Source: Bacteroidales bacterium
GTDB lineage: Bacteria > Bacillota > Clostridia > Lachnospirales > Lachnospiraceae
Length of the DNA: 64,000 bases
Assembly (NCBI GenBank): GCA_023664535.1
Contig: JAMPFJ010000004.1
Coordinates: forward strand, 62,001-126,000
Reading direction: 5' to 3'
Positions 6,792 through 16,295 of this stretch are shown piece by piece (within the stretch, counting starts at the first letter, position 1; each line of letters starts with the position of its first letter). The position numbers and the translations under genes are program-made. Below the pieces are notes generated by a model. The model saw only the letters and a list, made by a program, of their open reading frames with translations, was not told where the DNA came from and ran no database searches.

Positions 6792-8186
6792 CTAAGATAA
6801 CAAAATATTTACAATTTCTTTCAGATTCATCCCATTTGATGCTTTAAGCAGTACCACATCCTCCAATCTTAAGGTTGCCATCAGATAAATTGCCGCCTCT
6901 TCGTTATCGGAAAAAGTATAGGTCTTGATTTTACTGTCGCTGTCGTCAATAACCTGTTTAATATTCTGGGACAATTCTCCCAGCACAATCACCTCATCAA
7001 CCGGTTTATCCAGCAAAAATTCACCGATTTCCCGATGATAGGCGACTTCATCTTCTCCCAATTCAAACATATCGCCCAGAACCGCCACTCTCCGCCCTTC
7101 ACAGGGAATGTCGCACAGTACGTTGATGCTTGCCTTAACCGAGTCCGGGCTGGCATTATAGGTATCGTCAATCATCGTAAATTTATTCTTCAATCGAATC
7201 ACCTTTTGCCGCTGTCCCTGAAAATCGGCAAACCGCTCCGCCGCCACGGACATCGGTATTCCGTTTTCATTCGCCACTGCCAGCGCCACCACGCAATTCT
7301 CCACATTATGCCTGCCCAGTGTATTTAAGCGGACAAATACCTGCTCTGTATCGTGTACGCAGGTAAATGTCGTATAGGGCTGGGGCTGCTCCTCATTCTC
7401 CGAGCTGTGGTAAACAATGTCTCTGGCATAGTAGTCACACCAGTCCTCTGTTCCGTAAAATAAAGTCCGGCAGGTGAGCTGTTCGCTTTCCACGGCGTCC
7501 CGCAACAGCTCGTCATCACCGTTTAAAAAGAGTGTCCCGTCCTTTTTCATAAAATGCACAATCGAAAGCTTCTGCCTGCGGATATTTTCTCTGGTCCGCA
7601 TAAATTCAATATGCGCCACGCCAATCGTCGTCACCACCGCCATATTGGGCTTTACCATCCGGGACAGAATGTCCATCTGGCCGTCTTCACTGATTCCCAG
7701 CTCCAGTACCGCAATTTCGTCCCCGCTGCTCATTCTGGACAGGGTAATCGGTACGCCAATCTGGGAATTTAAATTCTTTTCGGTATGAAAAGTACGTTTT
7801 TCCGATGATAATGCATGGGTAATCATCTCTCTTGTGGTTGTCTTTCCCACACTTCCTGTCACGGCAATCACGGGAACCGGCATTCTTTTCCGGATGGCGG
7901 CGCCTATGCGCTGGAGCGCAACCCGGGTATTGTCTACGCGGATATAGGGTTTTTCCGCCACAATGACGCCGTTGTGCTGGGAGGTCAGTGTCGCAGCCCC
8001 TTTCTCCAATGCAGATTCAATAAACCGATGAGCATCCACCTTTTCCCCGATAATGGGAACAAACAAGTCCCCTTCTTTGATTATCTTGGAATTGATGCAG
8101 ATATCCGTAAGAGGGGTATTCTCGTCACCGCACATCAACACTCCGCCGGTCATCTCCACAATATCCTTAACTGTTATATTTTCCAT
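6792..8186 (-). CDS. murF: UDP-N-acetylmuramoyl-tripeptide--D-alanyl-D-alanine ligase
   Basis: Cytosolic ATP-dependent ligase that adds D-Ala-D-Ala to UDP-MurNAc-tripeptide, the last soluble step of peptidoglycan precursor synthesis. It is 464 aa, full length. The N-terminal domain has CINSKIIKEGDLFVPIIGE; the central ATP-binding loop is VTGSVGKTTTREMI (near residue 110), followed by TEKNLNSQIGVP and LELGISEDGQM. The C-terminal domain has DDTYNASPDSVKASI and VLGDMFELG, both MurF signatures. It is not inside a mur/fts cluster; the upstream neighbour is a HAD phosphatase and the downstream neighbour rubrerythrin. Confidence 0.96.
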   Translation of the reverse strand: MENITVKDIVEMTGGVLMCGDENTPLTDICINSKIIKEGDLFVPIIGEKVDAHRFIESALEKGAATLTSQHNGVIVAEKPYIRVDNTRVALQRIGAAIRKRMPVPVIAVTGSVGKTTTREMITHALSSEKRTFHTEKNLNSQIGVPITLSRMSSGDEIAVLELGISEDGQMDILSRMVKPNMAVVTTIGVAHIEFMRTRENIRRQKLSIVHFMKKDGTLFLNGDDELLRDAVESEQLTCRTLFYGTEDWCDYYARDIVYHSSENEEQPQPYTTFTCVHDTEQVFVRLNTLGRHNVENCVVALAVANENGIPMSVAAERFADFQGQRQKVIRLKNKFTMIDDTYNASPDSVKASINVLCDIPCEGRRVAVLGDMFELGEDEVAYHREIGEFLLDKPVDEVIVLGELSQNIKQVIDDSDSKIKTYTFSDNEEAAIYLMATLRLEDVVLLKASNGMNLKEIVNILLS

Positions 8187-8228
8187 AACTACTCCATTTC
8201 CACAATCACTCCGACTGCTGCATTCCTG

Positions 8229-9074
8229 TTAAGCATCCTGTCCGTCTGTATGCTTTATCATTTGTTCAATAAACCGTGCCACTCCATCCTCGTCATTTGA
8301 CGGAATAATGGAATCCGCCATATTTTGAATTTCCGGATGGGCATTGGAAACTGCATAGAAATAATCGCTTGCCTCCATCAGCGCTTTATCGTTTAAGTTA
8401 TCGCCAAATCCGATTACGCTGTCGTAGTGTCCGGCATTCCGGAGATAATGCAGCGCCTCCTTCTTAGACGCCTTTTCACTGTACACCTCCAGCATATAAT
8501 AATCTTCACTGTAAATGTCAGGATAAAAATCCGTCTTGATTCCCTTTACCACCGACAATTCCCGGTGAAGCCCCTCCAGCTTTTCCTTCGGCTCCCGCAG
8601 CATACAGTAAATAATGTCTTTTCCGGCAGTAAGGCTCAAATCTTCTACCTCGGTAAATTTCTTATTATATTTCATAATCCGCTCGTTACGAAAATAATTT
8701 AACGATGTAGATTCCACACTGTCATAATATGCATAAAATTGATTATCCGTTAATCCATATAAAAAGCAGTTCAGCCCCTTTACCTTAATCATGCCTAAAA
8801 CCACCATGACCACGCTCTCGTCCATCACCTGCTTTTGTATATACTGTCCCGTCCTCATATCATAAATCAGCACGCCGTTCATCATCATCACCGGAAGAGA
8901 CAGATGTATTCCCTCTACAATCTTCAATGCCGTGGTCGGCGTTCTTGCCGTAGAAACCGTAAATTCCAATCCCTTATCGATTGCCCGGTTAAGCAGATTT
9001 GCCGTGATATCGCTTACCTTTGCTTCACTGTTCAATAACGTTCCGTCTAAATCACTTACAAATAATCGTCTCAT
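8229..9074 (-). CDS. Cof-type HAD family phosphatase
   Basis: HAD-superfamily hydrolase of the Cof/YidA class (IIB cap), 281 aa, probably dephosphorylating a sugar phosphate or flavin nucleotide. Motif I is FVSDLDGTLLNSE at residues 5-15, with the nucleophile Asp. Motif II is TVSTARTPT. Motif IV is GFGDNLNDKALMEAS near residue 225, holding the magnesium-binding Asp residues. The cap domain lies between about residues 80 and 185. Substrate cannot be told from sequence. SD GAGGAG precedes the ATG. It is upstream of murF on the same strand with about 40 bases between. Confidence 0.9.
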   Translation of the reverse strand: MRRLFVSDLDGTLLNSEAKVSDITANLLNRAIDKGLEFTVSTARTPTTALKIVEGIHLSLPVMMMNGVLIYDMRTGQYIQKQVMDESVVMVVLGMIKVKGLNCFLYGLTDNQFYAYYDSVESTSLNYFRNERIMKYNKKFTEVEDLSLTAGKDIIYCMLREPKEKLEGLHRELSVVKGIKTDFYPDIYSEDYYMLEVYSEKASKKEALHYLRNAGHYDSVIGFGDNLNDKALMEASDYFYAVSNAHPEIQNMADSIIPSNDEDGVARFIEQMIKHTDGQDA

Positions 9075-9126
9075 TCGTTCTCCTCAGTCTGTTCTCATCC
9101 ATAATGTGATGATTATACCTCTTTTT

Positions 9127-11493
9127 TTATCTGCTTGCAAGATTCCAGAAATCGGCGAGTCTCTGCTTCACATTATCCAGCGTCACCACCTGATAATCTT
9201 CCCATTCCGTCGGAAAGGTATCCACAACCTGCTGCGTCACAAAACGCTCATCCAGCAGCAGGATAACTCCCCTGTCCTCCATTGTCCGGATGACACGCCC
9301 CGCCGCCTGCTGAACCTTGTTCATTCCCGGATAGAGATAGGCATATTCAAATCCCTTTGCCTCTTTGCGGGAAAAATACTGCTGCAAAATCTCCCTTTCG
9401 TTACAGACCATCGGAAGTCCCGTTCCGATAATGGCGGCACCAATCAGCGCATCCCCTGTCAAATCAATCCCCTCGGAAAAAATACCGCCTAAAATGCAAA
9501 ATCCCAGCACCGGCTTACCCTGGCTGCGGAATTTCCCCAAAAATTCTTCCCGCTCCTCCTCCGACAGGCGGACATCCTGACAGACAATCTCCACATCCGC
9601 CAGCACCCCCATTTTCACTGCCGTATCGTAAACATCCCGAAGCAGCTTATAAGACGGAAAAAATGCCATATAATTTCCGGTTCTGCTGTGTACCATGGCA
9701 TCCAGATACCTTACCATTTTTTCATACTGTGCAGGTCCTCTCAGCTTATACCGGCTGCTGACGTCAACTCCGGAAAACAGCCCCCGGTTTTCCCTTGGAA
9801 ACGGCGACGGAATATAGATTGCACAATCCTCTTCGCTGTTATGCAGTAGTTCTTTATAATAAGTAATCGGAAGCATTGTGGCGGAAAAAAATATCGTAGC
9901 GTTTCCTTTTTCAATGCAATCCGTTAAGTTCTTTGCCGGATGGATACAGTACAGCTTAACCATAAACGAGGTATCGCTAATCTGCTCGCCATAGATTTCA
10001 TAGCTCTCATCCATCAACTCATAAATATTTAAAAACTGATTTACCTGAAAATAAAAATTCAGTATTTCCTCTCTATGCGGCCTCAACGCTGCAATTTCCC
10101 TGCTCTCCTCAAGAAAGGACTCTAAATGGGCATGTACGCGCAAAAGCTTCAGATAGAAAGAACCGATATCCTCAAGCAGGGCATAACGCTTCTCATTATC
10201 ACATGCCTTCTTGTACAGCAGCAGTTCCCGGTTACAGCTGCCTAACAGTTTTCCCAGCTTTGCATGATAGGGCAGCAGCAGCTTCCGCATCTGTAAAAAA
10301 TCTTCCTTATAAATCTCTGCGCTGTACATCGCAGACGCCCGCTCCACCAGATTATGCGCCTCATCTACCAGAAAAAGAAACTCTCCCTTTGCCCCTTCCC
10401 CAAAATATCGGCGCAGTTTTACTCTCGGGTCAAACACATAGTTATAATCACAGATAATACCGTCCACAAAAAGGCTCACATCCAGCCCCATTTCAAAAGG
10501 ACAGACCATATACTGCCCTGCATATTCCAACAGAGTCTCTCTCGTGATATTTGCCTCATGGGTAATACAGGCATAAACTGCCTCGTTAATCCGGTCATAA
10601 TGCCCCTTTGCATAGGGACAGTTCTCCGGCTCACAGTCCATTTTCTCCAACGGACAGATTTTCTCCTTTGCCGTAATCAGAACACTGCGGAAATGAAGTC
10701 CGTTCTTTCGCAGAATCTCCAGACCATCCAGCGCAACGCCCCTGGCAATGGTTTTCGCCGTAAGATAAAACAGCTTCTCCCCATACCCGTCCCCCATTGC
10801 TTTAACGGCGGGATACAGCGCAGCCATGGTTTTTCCGATTCCGGTAGGTGCCTGCACAAACAGATTTTTCTTTCCTTTTACGGACAGATAAATTGTTCCC
10901 GCCATATCCCGCTGCCCTGCACGGTACGGATAGGGAAACTCCAGGCTCTCGATTGAGGCATTCCTGCATAGCCGGTTATCTACATCAAACTGCGCCCATT
11001 TACCGTACTCCTCCACCAAATCATGAAACCACGCTTTCAGCTCTTCAAAGACAAAAACCTCTGAAAAACGCTTCACCTCTTCGGTATCCAGATTGCAGTA
11101 TGTCATCTGCACCGTAATTTCATCCAGCTCATGATTCAAGGCGTAAATATAGGCATAACACATCGCCTGTGCCTTATGGACAAAAACAGGGGCTTCCATA
11201 TATTCCAGCTTTTTATAAACCCCTTTTATCTCGTCAATGGTAACCCCTGTATCGCCGGTAATAATTCCGTCTGCCCGCCCCTCAATGGTCAGCACATAAT
11301 CCGGTTTCACAATATCCAGCTTAAGCGGAACCTCCGCTTCGTAATTTAAGCCCATTTTCCCTTGAATCTTACGATGAATCCGGCTGCCCTCCTGCATGGC
11401 TTCCTTAGAAAAGGAGCCATCCCCGCTTGTGATATCCCCGCTGCGGAAGATAAACTCCACCAGACTGCGGACTGATATTTTCATCTGAACCAT
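9127..11493 (-). CDS. XPD/DinG-type iron-sulphur DNA helicase with N-terminal PD-(D/E)XK nuclease domain
   Basis: Protein of 788 aa predicted to act on DNA. Residues 30-120 match the RecB/Cas4-type PD-(D/E)XK nuclease core: His40, Asp75 (GRADGI), Glu88-Ile-Lys90 (DEIKG) and Gln109-x3-Tyr113 (QAMCY). The superfamily 2 helicase follows: Walker A QAPTGIGKT near 215, four Cys for a 4Fe-4S cluster (KICPLEKMDC, ENCPYAKGHYD) near 285, DEAHNL near 378, and the C-terminal motifs GIFSEGIDLTGD and QAAGRVIRT. Most Firmicute DinG proteins carry a DnaQ-like exonuclease at the N-terminus; here it is a Cas4-like fold. It probably serves in repair or processing of damaged or structured DNA. No CRISPR or phage genes are next to it. 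Confidence 0.9.
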   Translation of the reverse strand: MVQMKISVRSLVEFIFRSGDITSGDGSFSKEAMQEGSRIHRKIQGKMGLNYEAEVPLKLDIVKPDYVLTIEGRADGIITGDTGVTIDEIKGVYKKLEYMEAPVFVHKAQAMCYAYIYALNHELDEITVQMTYCNLDTEEVKRFSEVFVFEELKAWFHDLVEEYGKWAQFDVDNRLCRNASIESLEFPYPYRAGQRDMAGTIYLSVKGKKNLFVQAPTGIGKTMAALYPAVKAMGDGYGEKLFYLTAKTIARGVALDGLEILRKNGLHFRSVLITAKEKICPLEKMDCEPENCPYAKGHYDRINEAVYACITHEANITRETLLEYAGQYMVCPFEMGLDVSLFVDGIICDYNYVFDPRVKLRRYFGEGAKGEFLFLVDEAHNLVERASAMYSAEIYKEDFLQMRKLLLPYHAKLGKLLGSCNRELLLYKKACDNEKRYALLEDIGSFYLKLLRVHAHLESFLEESREIAALRPHREEILNFYFQVNQFLNIYELMDESYEIYGEQISDTSFMVKLYCIHPAKNLTDCIEKGNATIFFSATMLPITYYKELLHNSEEDCAIYIPSPFPRENRGLFSGVDVSSRYKLRGPAQYEKMVRYLDAMVHSRTGNYMAFFPSYKLLRDVYDTAVKMGVLADVEIVCQDVRLSEEEREEFLGKFRSQGKPVLGFCILGGIFSEGIDLTGDALIGAAIIGTGLPMVCNEREILQQYFSRKEAKGFEYAYLYPGMNKVQQAAGRVIRTMEDRGVILLLDERFVTQQVVDTFPTEWEDYQVVTLDNVKQRLADFWNLASR

Positions 11494-11505
11494 ATAAATG
11501 TCCTC

Positions 11506-12057
11506 TTATTGGTAATATACTATCTTCTTTCCTATATCCTTTGCCGTCTTTTCATCCGTCAGCTTTTCTAACAGTGCCAGCCCGAAATCGATACAGGTTC
11601 CCATTCCCCGGCTGGTAATGAACTGTCCGTCGCAGACAACGGCGTCCGTCTTTTTTACCGCTCCGACTAACCCATCCTCCATTCCCGGATAGCAGGTTGC
11701 CGCTTTTCCCTCCAAAAGTCCTTTTTCCCCGTATACCGTCGGCGCCGCACAGACTGCCGCCAGATATTTTCCCGCTGCCTGATACTCCCGAATCAGTTTA
11801 TCCAATCCGGTATGTGCCTTCAGATTCGGCGTTCCCGGAATTCCTCCCGGCAGAATCAACATCCCGGCATCGTCCAGAGGCTGTCCGTCAAACAGTAAAT
11901 CGGCACAGATTAGCACCCCATGGGAGCTTATCACATCATAGTCCCCCGTAACCGATACCGTCTTACAATCCACACCGCCTCTTCTTAAAATATCTACAAC
12001 GGTCAGCGCTTCCACCTCTTCAAATCCCTCCGCCAAAAACAAATATGCTTTTTCCAT
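11506..12057 (-). CDS. DJ-1/PfpI family protein (YajL/ThiJ type)
   Basis: Cytosolic protein of 183 aa with the flavodoxin-like DJ-1 fold. It shows the N-terminal AYLFLAEGFEEVEALTVVDIL with the conserved acidic residue, LILPGGIPGTPNL, and the nucleophile elbow LAAVCAAPTVYGE with the reactive Cys near residue 104. The family includes glyoxalase III / deglycase-like stress proteins; the true activity is debated. The start at 12057 has AGGAGGAAGAGAAC before ATG; the longer frame to 12111 has no such site. It lies 12 bases upstream of the helicase gene, probably in one transcript. Confidence 0.9.
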   Translation of the reverse strand: MEKAYLFLAEGFEEVEALTVVDILRRGGVDCKTVSVTGDYDVISSHGVLICADLLFDGQPLDDAGMLILPGGIPGTPNLKAHTGLDKLIREYQAAGKYLAAVCAAPTVYGEKGLLEGKAATCYPGMEDGLVGAVKKTDAVVCDGQFITSRGMGTCIDFGLALLEKLTDEKTAKDIGKKIVYYQ

Positions 12058-12208
12058 GTTCTCTTCCTCCTGTTCAATGTGACTTTCCTCATTCCAAACT
12101 AACATAGCCATATTCTAGTGGATAACAAAATATTTGTCAATTACTCCAAACTATGCTACGCTAAGAGAGACCATATTTTATTTGCATCAAGGAAAAGGAG
12201 AGCAGACC

Positions 12209-12694
12209 ATGGAGATTGAACGCAAATTTCTCATTGAGCGACAACATATTCCGGATAATCTGTCGGAATATCCCCACGACGATTTGGAACAGGCATATAT
12301 TATTACCGAGCCCGTATTGCGAATCCGTCGAAAAAACGATACTTATATTCTTACCTACAAAGGACATGGATTAATGAAACGGGAAGAGGCAGAATTTCCG
12401 TTAACCGCATCCGCATATAAGCAGCTGTTAACCAAAACGGAGGGCAGCACAATTTCCAAAACCCGATACAACCTGCCGGAAAAGAACCGGCTGACCATTG
12501 AACTTGACTGTTTTCACGGCGCATTGGAGGGGCTTTATCTGGCAGAGGTAGAATTTCCGGACGAGGAAACCGCCGTTGCTTATCTGCCGCCTGCCTGGTT
12601 TGGCAAAGAGGTTACCAGTGATATCCGTTTTCATAATTCCTCGCTCAGCCAGATGACCGACAACGAAATGGTTAGACTTGTCGCCTCTCTCTAA
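12209..12694 (+). CDS. CYTH domain protein (triphosphate tunnel metalloenzyme)
   Basis: Protein of 161 aa of the CYTH superfamily, which folds into a beta-barrel tunnel that binds triphosphates and metal. It begins with the diagnostic ExExK motif (MEIERKFLIE). It continues with alternating charged strands (VLRIRRKND, YILTYKG, EAEFPL, IELDCFHG, LAEVEFPDEE) that supply Arg, Lys and Glu ligands. Members include tripolyphosphatases, thiamine triphosphatases and class IV adenylate cyclases; the bacterial short form is most often a triphosphatase. The start has AAGGAG at 12195-12200. It is the only plus-strand gene between 2 and 25 kb, and runs towards a minus-strand membrane gene. Confidence 0.9.
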   Translation: MEIERKFLIERQHIPDNLSEYPHDDLEQAYIITEPVLRIRRKNDTYILTYKGHGLMKREEAEFPLTASAYKQLLTKTEGSTISKTRYNLPEKNRLTIELDCFHGALEGLYLAEVEFPDEETAVAYLPPAWFGKEVTSDIRFHNSSLSQMTDNEMVRLVASL

Positions 12695-12720
12695 ATCCGC
12701 AGCCTCCTGTGGCTTTAGCC

Positions 12721-13566
12721 TTAGACCCCGGCTTCCCGTTCAAGCTTAAGCTGCATCAGCGCCCTGTTCATCAGCATTATGGTCAGCAGCATGTTCAGTG
12801 TACTTGCCGCCAGAATCAGCATGACCGAGCCGATGCAGTATGCCGCCGCCAGAATAACCGCACCGACAGACTGTGCAAACAGTGCAATTTTATAGACGGT
12901 TCCATAAGTCATATCCGCCATTATTGCCTTTGCCAGCAGATATATCGCAATGGCATAAAACAGTCCCATCACCAGATATTTTATCGCCGACGCAATATAC
13001 ATACCGATAAATAAGAAAACGAGAAAGCCGTAAATCAGCAGGCTCTGGTCCGCAATCATCTGATTATCAAACTCCAGTCCCTTAAAATCCCGCTTAAACA
13101 CATTTTCCTGTATAAGTCCGCCAATCCCTGCCACACTGTTATACATCAGCATATTGCTTTTACTGACCAGAACCGCTTCTACGGCATCGACAGGAATGTC
13201 CTCTTTCGTAAATTTTTCTGTATCGGTGTCCACCATAATGTAGACCCCCATATCCTCATCCTGCTTCTCATATTTTTCCCCAAAGAAAAACACTCCGTCC
13301 TTCATGGAAAAATCAGGAATCTCATTCAGAATAATATTTTTAATTCCCCCCATGCCGGTAATTGCCGCAAGAGGCGGTATCCCATATTGGATAACGGAAA
13401 CCAGCAGAAGCAGTAACGCCAGATAACCAACCAGTCTGCCGGCAGAAATGCGTAACAGCTTCCCGTATTCCTTCGGCAGAAACATTGCCGTGATAAAGCA
13501 GTCCGCCATATTCATTTTTTCCACCTGTTTATCCTCATCCTTCGGCTCATAATTTGTATATTCCAT
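12721..13566 (-). CDS. DUF1189-like membrane protein
   Basis: A 281-aa membrane protein. An N-terminal cytoplasmic stretch (residues 1-42) contains FLPKEYGKLLRISAG, followed by a first membrane segment at about 43-65 and an extracytoplasmic domain of roughly 110 residues with alternating charged strands. Four further hydrophobic segments follow from about 175. This resembles DUF1189 proteins of Firmicutes, but I give the family name with moderate confidence. It starts 18 bases after the stop of the degenerate LytS-like sensor gene (13585-15387), so the two probably form an operon and may work together in envelope sensing. SD GAGGAAAAATCA precedes ATG. Confidence 0.65.
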   Translation of the reverse strand: MEYTNYEPKDEDKQVEKMNMADCFITAMFLPKEYGKLLRISAGRLVGYLALLLLLVSVIQYGIPPLAAITGMGGIKNIILNEIPDFSMKDGVFFFGEKYEKQDEDMGVYIMVDTDTEKFTKEDIPVDAVEAVLVSKSNMLMYNSVAGIGGLIQENVFKRDFKGLEFDNQMIADQSLLIYGFLVFLFIGMYIASAIKYLVMGLFYAIAIYLLAKAIMADMTYGTVYKIALFAQSVGAVILAAAYCIGSVMLILAASTLNMLLTIMLMNRALMQLKLEREAGV

Positions 13567-13584
13567 TGATTTTTCCTCTTTTCT

Positions 13585-15387
13585 CTATTCTGCCTGTTCC
13601 ATCAGCTCATTTTCCAGCTCCGGAAAAACGACGGTAATCACTGTCCCTTTTCCCTCCTTGGTGACTACCTCTGTTTTTGCCCGGCACTGCTGCTCCAGCA
13701 AAGCAAACAGATTAAGCAGTGCGGTAGGGCTCTTTTTCTTCAGTATTCTTTTGTCAAAGCCGATTCCGTCGTCAACAATCTGAACCGCATAACCATCCGC
13801 CCGCTTATATGAGCGCAAAGCGACATTTCCTCTGTTATCCCTGCCTGCAATCCCGTATTTCACCGCATTTTCCACCATCGGCTCAAGACTGTGCCGCGGC
13901 ACCTTAAAATCACGTATTTTACATTCCACAGTGAAATCCATTGCCTGATTCTTTGCCTTTTGCAGTTTTAAATAGGAAAGCATATGCTCCAATTCTTCCT
14001 CAAAGGATATGATTTCCCCCGCATGCTCCACCGCCTTTAAATTATTCCGCACATATACCGAGATATAGTACACCATCCTGACGCTTTCCCCGGAGCCTTT
14101 TTTTATCATCTGCTGAAGGCTTTGAAAAGCGGCAAAGAGCAGACTCGGGTTAAGCTGCTCCACAAGCCAGGCCCGAAGCCGTTCTTCCCGGACACTTTCT
14201 GTCTCCGGCATTTTCACCTTAACCGCAAGCTTTAGGGCGAAAACCCATAAAATCATGAAATAAAGACCAAAACCAAGAGGTTCTGCGCTTCCGCTGACCG
14301 CTTCCGGCAGCTTCGCCCATACGAGAACCTGCCGTAAAACCAAGCACAACAATAAAGCAGCATTGGCATAGAATATTGGTACTGCTTCTTTTCGTTTATA
14401 CTGGTAAACCGCCACTGCCAGCACTGCGGTATACAGGAAAATACCGAGCTTCACCGCTGCTCTTCCCGCCGTATACGTTCCGGCAAAATTAAACAGTCCA
14501 AACGCTTGAAGTACCATAATGCTGATATAAAAAATACCGTAAGCCATAATTCCTATATCCACTATGAGTAAAACCCTTTTCTTATTCATAAAGCACCGGA
14601 TTACCATCAGGTGGAAAACCACTGACAGAATAAGCAGGCAGTTTCTCACCAGATAAGCCACAAAATGATTCTGCCACAGGTATTGCATAAGCCGGCTGTC
14701 AACCAGCAGCAAGACCCCCACAGACAGCGCTTCCAGACCTGCATATACCAGTACCCGTTTTTTCCGTTTCTGATTCGCTATAATAAACCATGCCGCAAAC
14801 AGGCTTAGGCTCAGCAAAAACAAAAATGCGCCGGCAGCAACACTCATGCCGTTATCGGATAGCGCCTCGACAAGCAGTTCATTAAAGCTTCCGCTCCGGA
14901 TACCGGAAATCTGCATTTTATCCTTTTCTCCTGTCAGGCTAAGCGTGATAACCCTGTCTGCAAATTGCGGAGATACCGGTATGACATGACAAACCTTTAT
15001 CTTATCATCAAAGGAGGTACTGCGGTAAATTTCCTCATTATCCACATTCACCCGGACAGCCTGACGGTTCGTTTCCAATACCAGATATGCCGCTTCTCTG
15101 TCCATATCGGGAACTTTATGCGTAAGCCAGACTGCCGTTCCCTTTTTTACCGGTAATTCCGCCGGCAGGCTGACAACCTCCGAAACCGTTTTTTTCTTCG
15201 GATTCTTCGCCTCCGAGGATTCGTAAGTGCTAATCCATCCCTCCGAAAAGTCCTCCATACCCTTCAATGAACCCTCCAGGCTAAAAACAGTCCGGCTGCC
15301 GATACTGAAAATAACAAACAATATCATGCTTACCCCTGCAATCATCCCTGCAATCATATGTAATTGTCTGTCCTCTAATTGAAACAT
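13585..15387 (-). CDS. LytS-like sensor kinase homologue lacking the phospho-acceptor histidine
   Basis: Membrane sensor of 600 aa. It has an N-terminal membrane segment (about 12-32), an extracytoplasmic beta domain (about 40-175), about seven membrane segments (about 180-385), then a cytoplasmic kinase-like region. In the LytS/YehU class the acceptor lies in QINPHFLFN. Here the same place (near residue 415) reads QLNPSLLFAAFQ, with Ser for the His. The ATPase part still looks usable: VENAVKYGI (N box), IVDDGIGFD (G1) and GKGTVITVVFP. No response regulator is adjacent. It may be a pseudokinase or allosteric partner signalling with the DUF1189-like protein 18 bases downstream. Confidence 0.8.
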   Translation of the reverse strand: MFQLEDRQLHMIAGMIAGVSMILFVIFSIGSRTVFSLEGSLKGMEDFSEGWISTYESSEAKNPKKKTVSEVVSLPAELPVKKGTAVWLTHKVPDMDREAAYLVLETNRQAVRVNVDNEEIYRSTSFDDKIKVCHVIPVSPQFADRVITLSLTGEKDKMQISGIRSGSFNELLVEALSDNGMSVAAGAFLFLLSLSLFAAWFIIANQKRKKRVLVYAGLEALSVGVLLLVDSRLMQYLWQNHFVAYLVRNCLLILSVVFHLMVIRCFMNKKRVLLIVDIGIMAYGIFYISIMVLQAFGLFNFAGTYTAGRAAVKLGIFLYTAVLAVAVYQYKRKEAVPIFYANAALLLCLVLRQVLVWAKLPEAVSGSAEPLGFGLYFMILWVFALKLAVKVKMPETESVREERLRAWLVEQLNPSLLFAAFQSLQQMIKKGSGESVRMVYYISVYVRNNLKAVEHAGEIISFEEELEHMLSYLKLQKAKNQAMDFTVECKIRDFKVPRHSLEPMVENAVKYGIAGRDNRGNVALRSYKRADGYAVQIVDDGIGFDKRILKKKSPTALLNLFALLEQQCRAKTEVVTKEGKGTVITVVFPELENELMEQAE

Positions 15388-15439
15388 GGTAATATCCTCT
15401 TTTCCTGTCAGCCCTTATCCTGCCAACCTGATAAACAAC

Positions 15440-16231
15440 TTAAATCAACCCGTAGTGGCGGAGTGCATTCCAGATTCCATCCTGTTCAATATCCGTAGTG
15501 CTATACTCGGCCGTCTCCTTTATCGTCTCCGCAGCATTTCCCATGGCGACGGAATGGGAAACATATTGCAGCATTTCCAAATCATTTACCGAATCCCCAA
15601 ATGCATAGCAATTCTTTAACGGAACGCCCAGATAATCGGTCAGATACCGGATTCCCGTCGCTTTACTGCATCCCAATGGCACCGCCTCAATAACGGTATC
15701 CGTATGGGAAATCAAATTAAACTCTGCCGAAAAGAAATTCCAAAAGGCATCCCGGTCTCCGTCCGGCGTCTGTGCCGCTGTAAATTTATCAAAAATAAAC
15801 TCCGGGTGCCCGCTCTCCTCAATGGGATAATCACTATTTTGGGAAAAATAGTTAAAAATATATTCCATGAAGCTCCCGGGACCATGGTCGCCGTCAATAA
15901 ACAGACGCTCTTTCCCCTCGAATACCGCCTGATACCCATATTCCCTAAGCTTTGCCGCATACTCCACACACTTCTCCTTTGGCAGTATCTGATGCAAAAC
16001 CGCCTTTCCCCTGTACTCAACATAGGTTCCGCAGCCGCACACCAGTCCGTCAAACCCGAAATTCAGCAAAAGCTTATCAATCGCCGTTTTCACTCTTCCG
16101 GTATTGATAAATATTTTATGACCGTTTTCCTTTGCCTTCAACAGTGCGTCTTTTGTGCTCTCCGGCATCGCATGCCGGCCATCCAGAGTAAGCAGCGTTC
16201 CGTCAATATCAAAAAACAATAACGCCGACAT
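15440..16231 (-). CDS. Cof-type HAD family phosphatase
   Basis: A second HAD IIB phosphatase, 263 aa, different in sequence from that at 8229. Motif I is LFFDIDGTLLTLDG at the N-terminus with the Asp nucleophile. Motif II is FINTGRVKTA. The metal-binding motif is YAFGDSVNDLEMLQY near residue 212, and the cap domain lies at about 80-185. It probably acts on a sugar phosphate or phosphorylated coenzyme; the substrate is unknown. The start at 16231 has AGGAGG 7 bases upstream; a frame extending to 16264 is rejected because its extra codons cover that site. It sits between ribH and the sensor gene on the same strand. Confidence 0.9.
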   Translation of the reverse strand: MSALLFFDIDGTLLTLDGRHAMPESTKDALLKAKENGHKIFINTGRVKTAIDKLLLNFGFDGLVCGCGTYVEYRGKAVLHQILPKEKCVEYAAKLREYGYQAVFEGKERLFIDGDHGPGSFMEYIFNYFSQNSDYPIEESGHPEFIFDKFTAAQTPDGDRDAFWNFFSAEFNLISHTDTVIEAVPLGCSKATGIRYLTDYLGVPLKNCYAFGDSVNDLEMLQYVSHSVAMGNAAETIKETAEYSTTDIEQDGIWNALRHYGLI

Positions 16232-16295
16232 CTTATCCTCCTTTTGCAGCTTATCAACAAACAAGCTATCCTTATCTGTTTTTCAGTCCTTTTCC

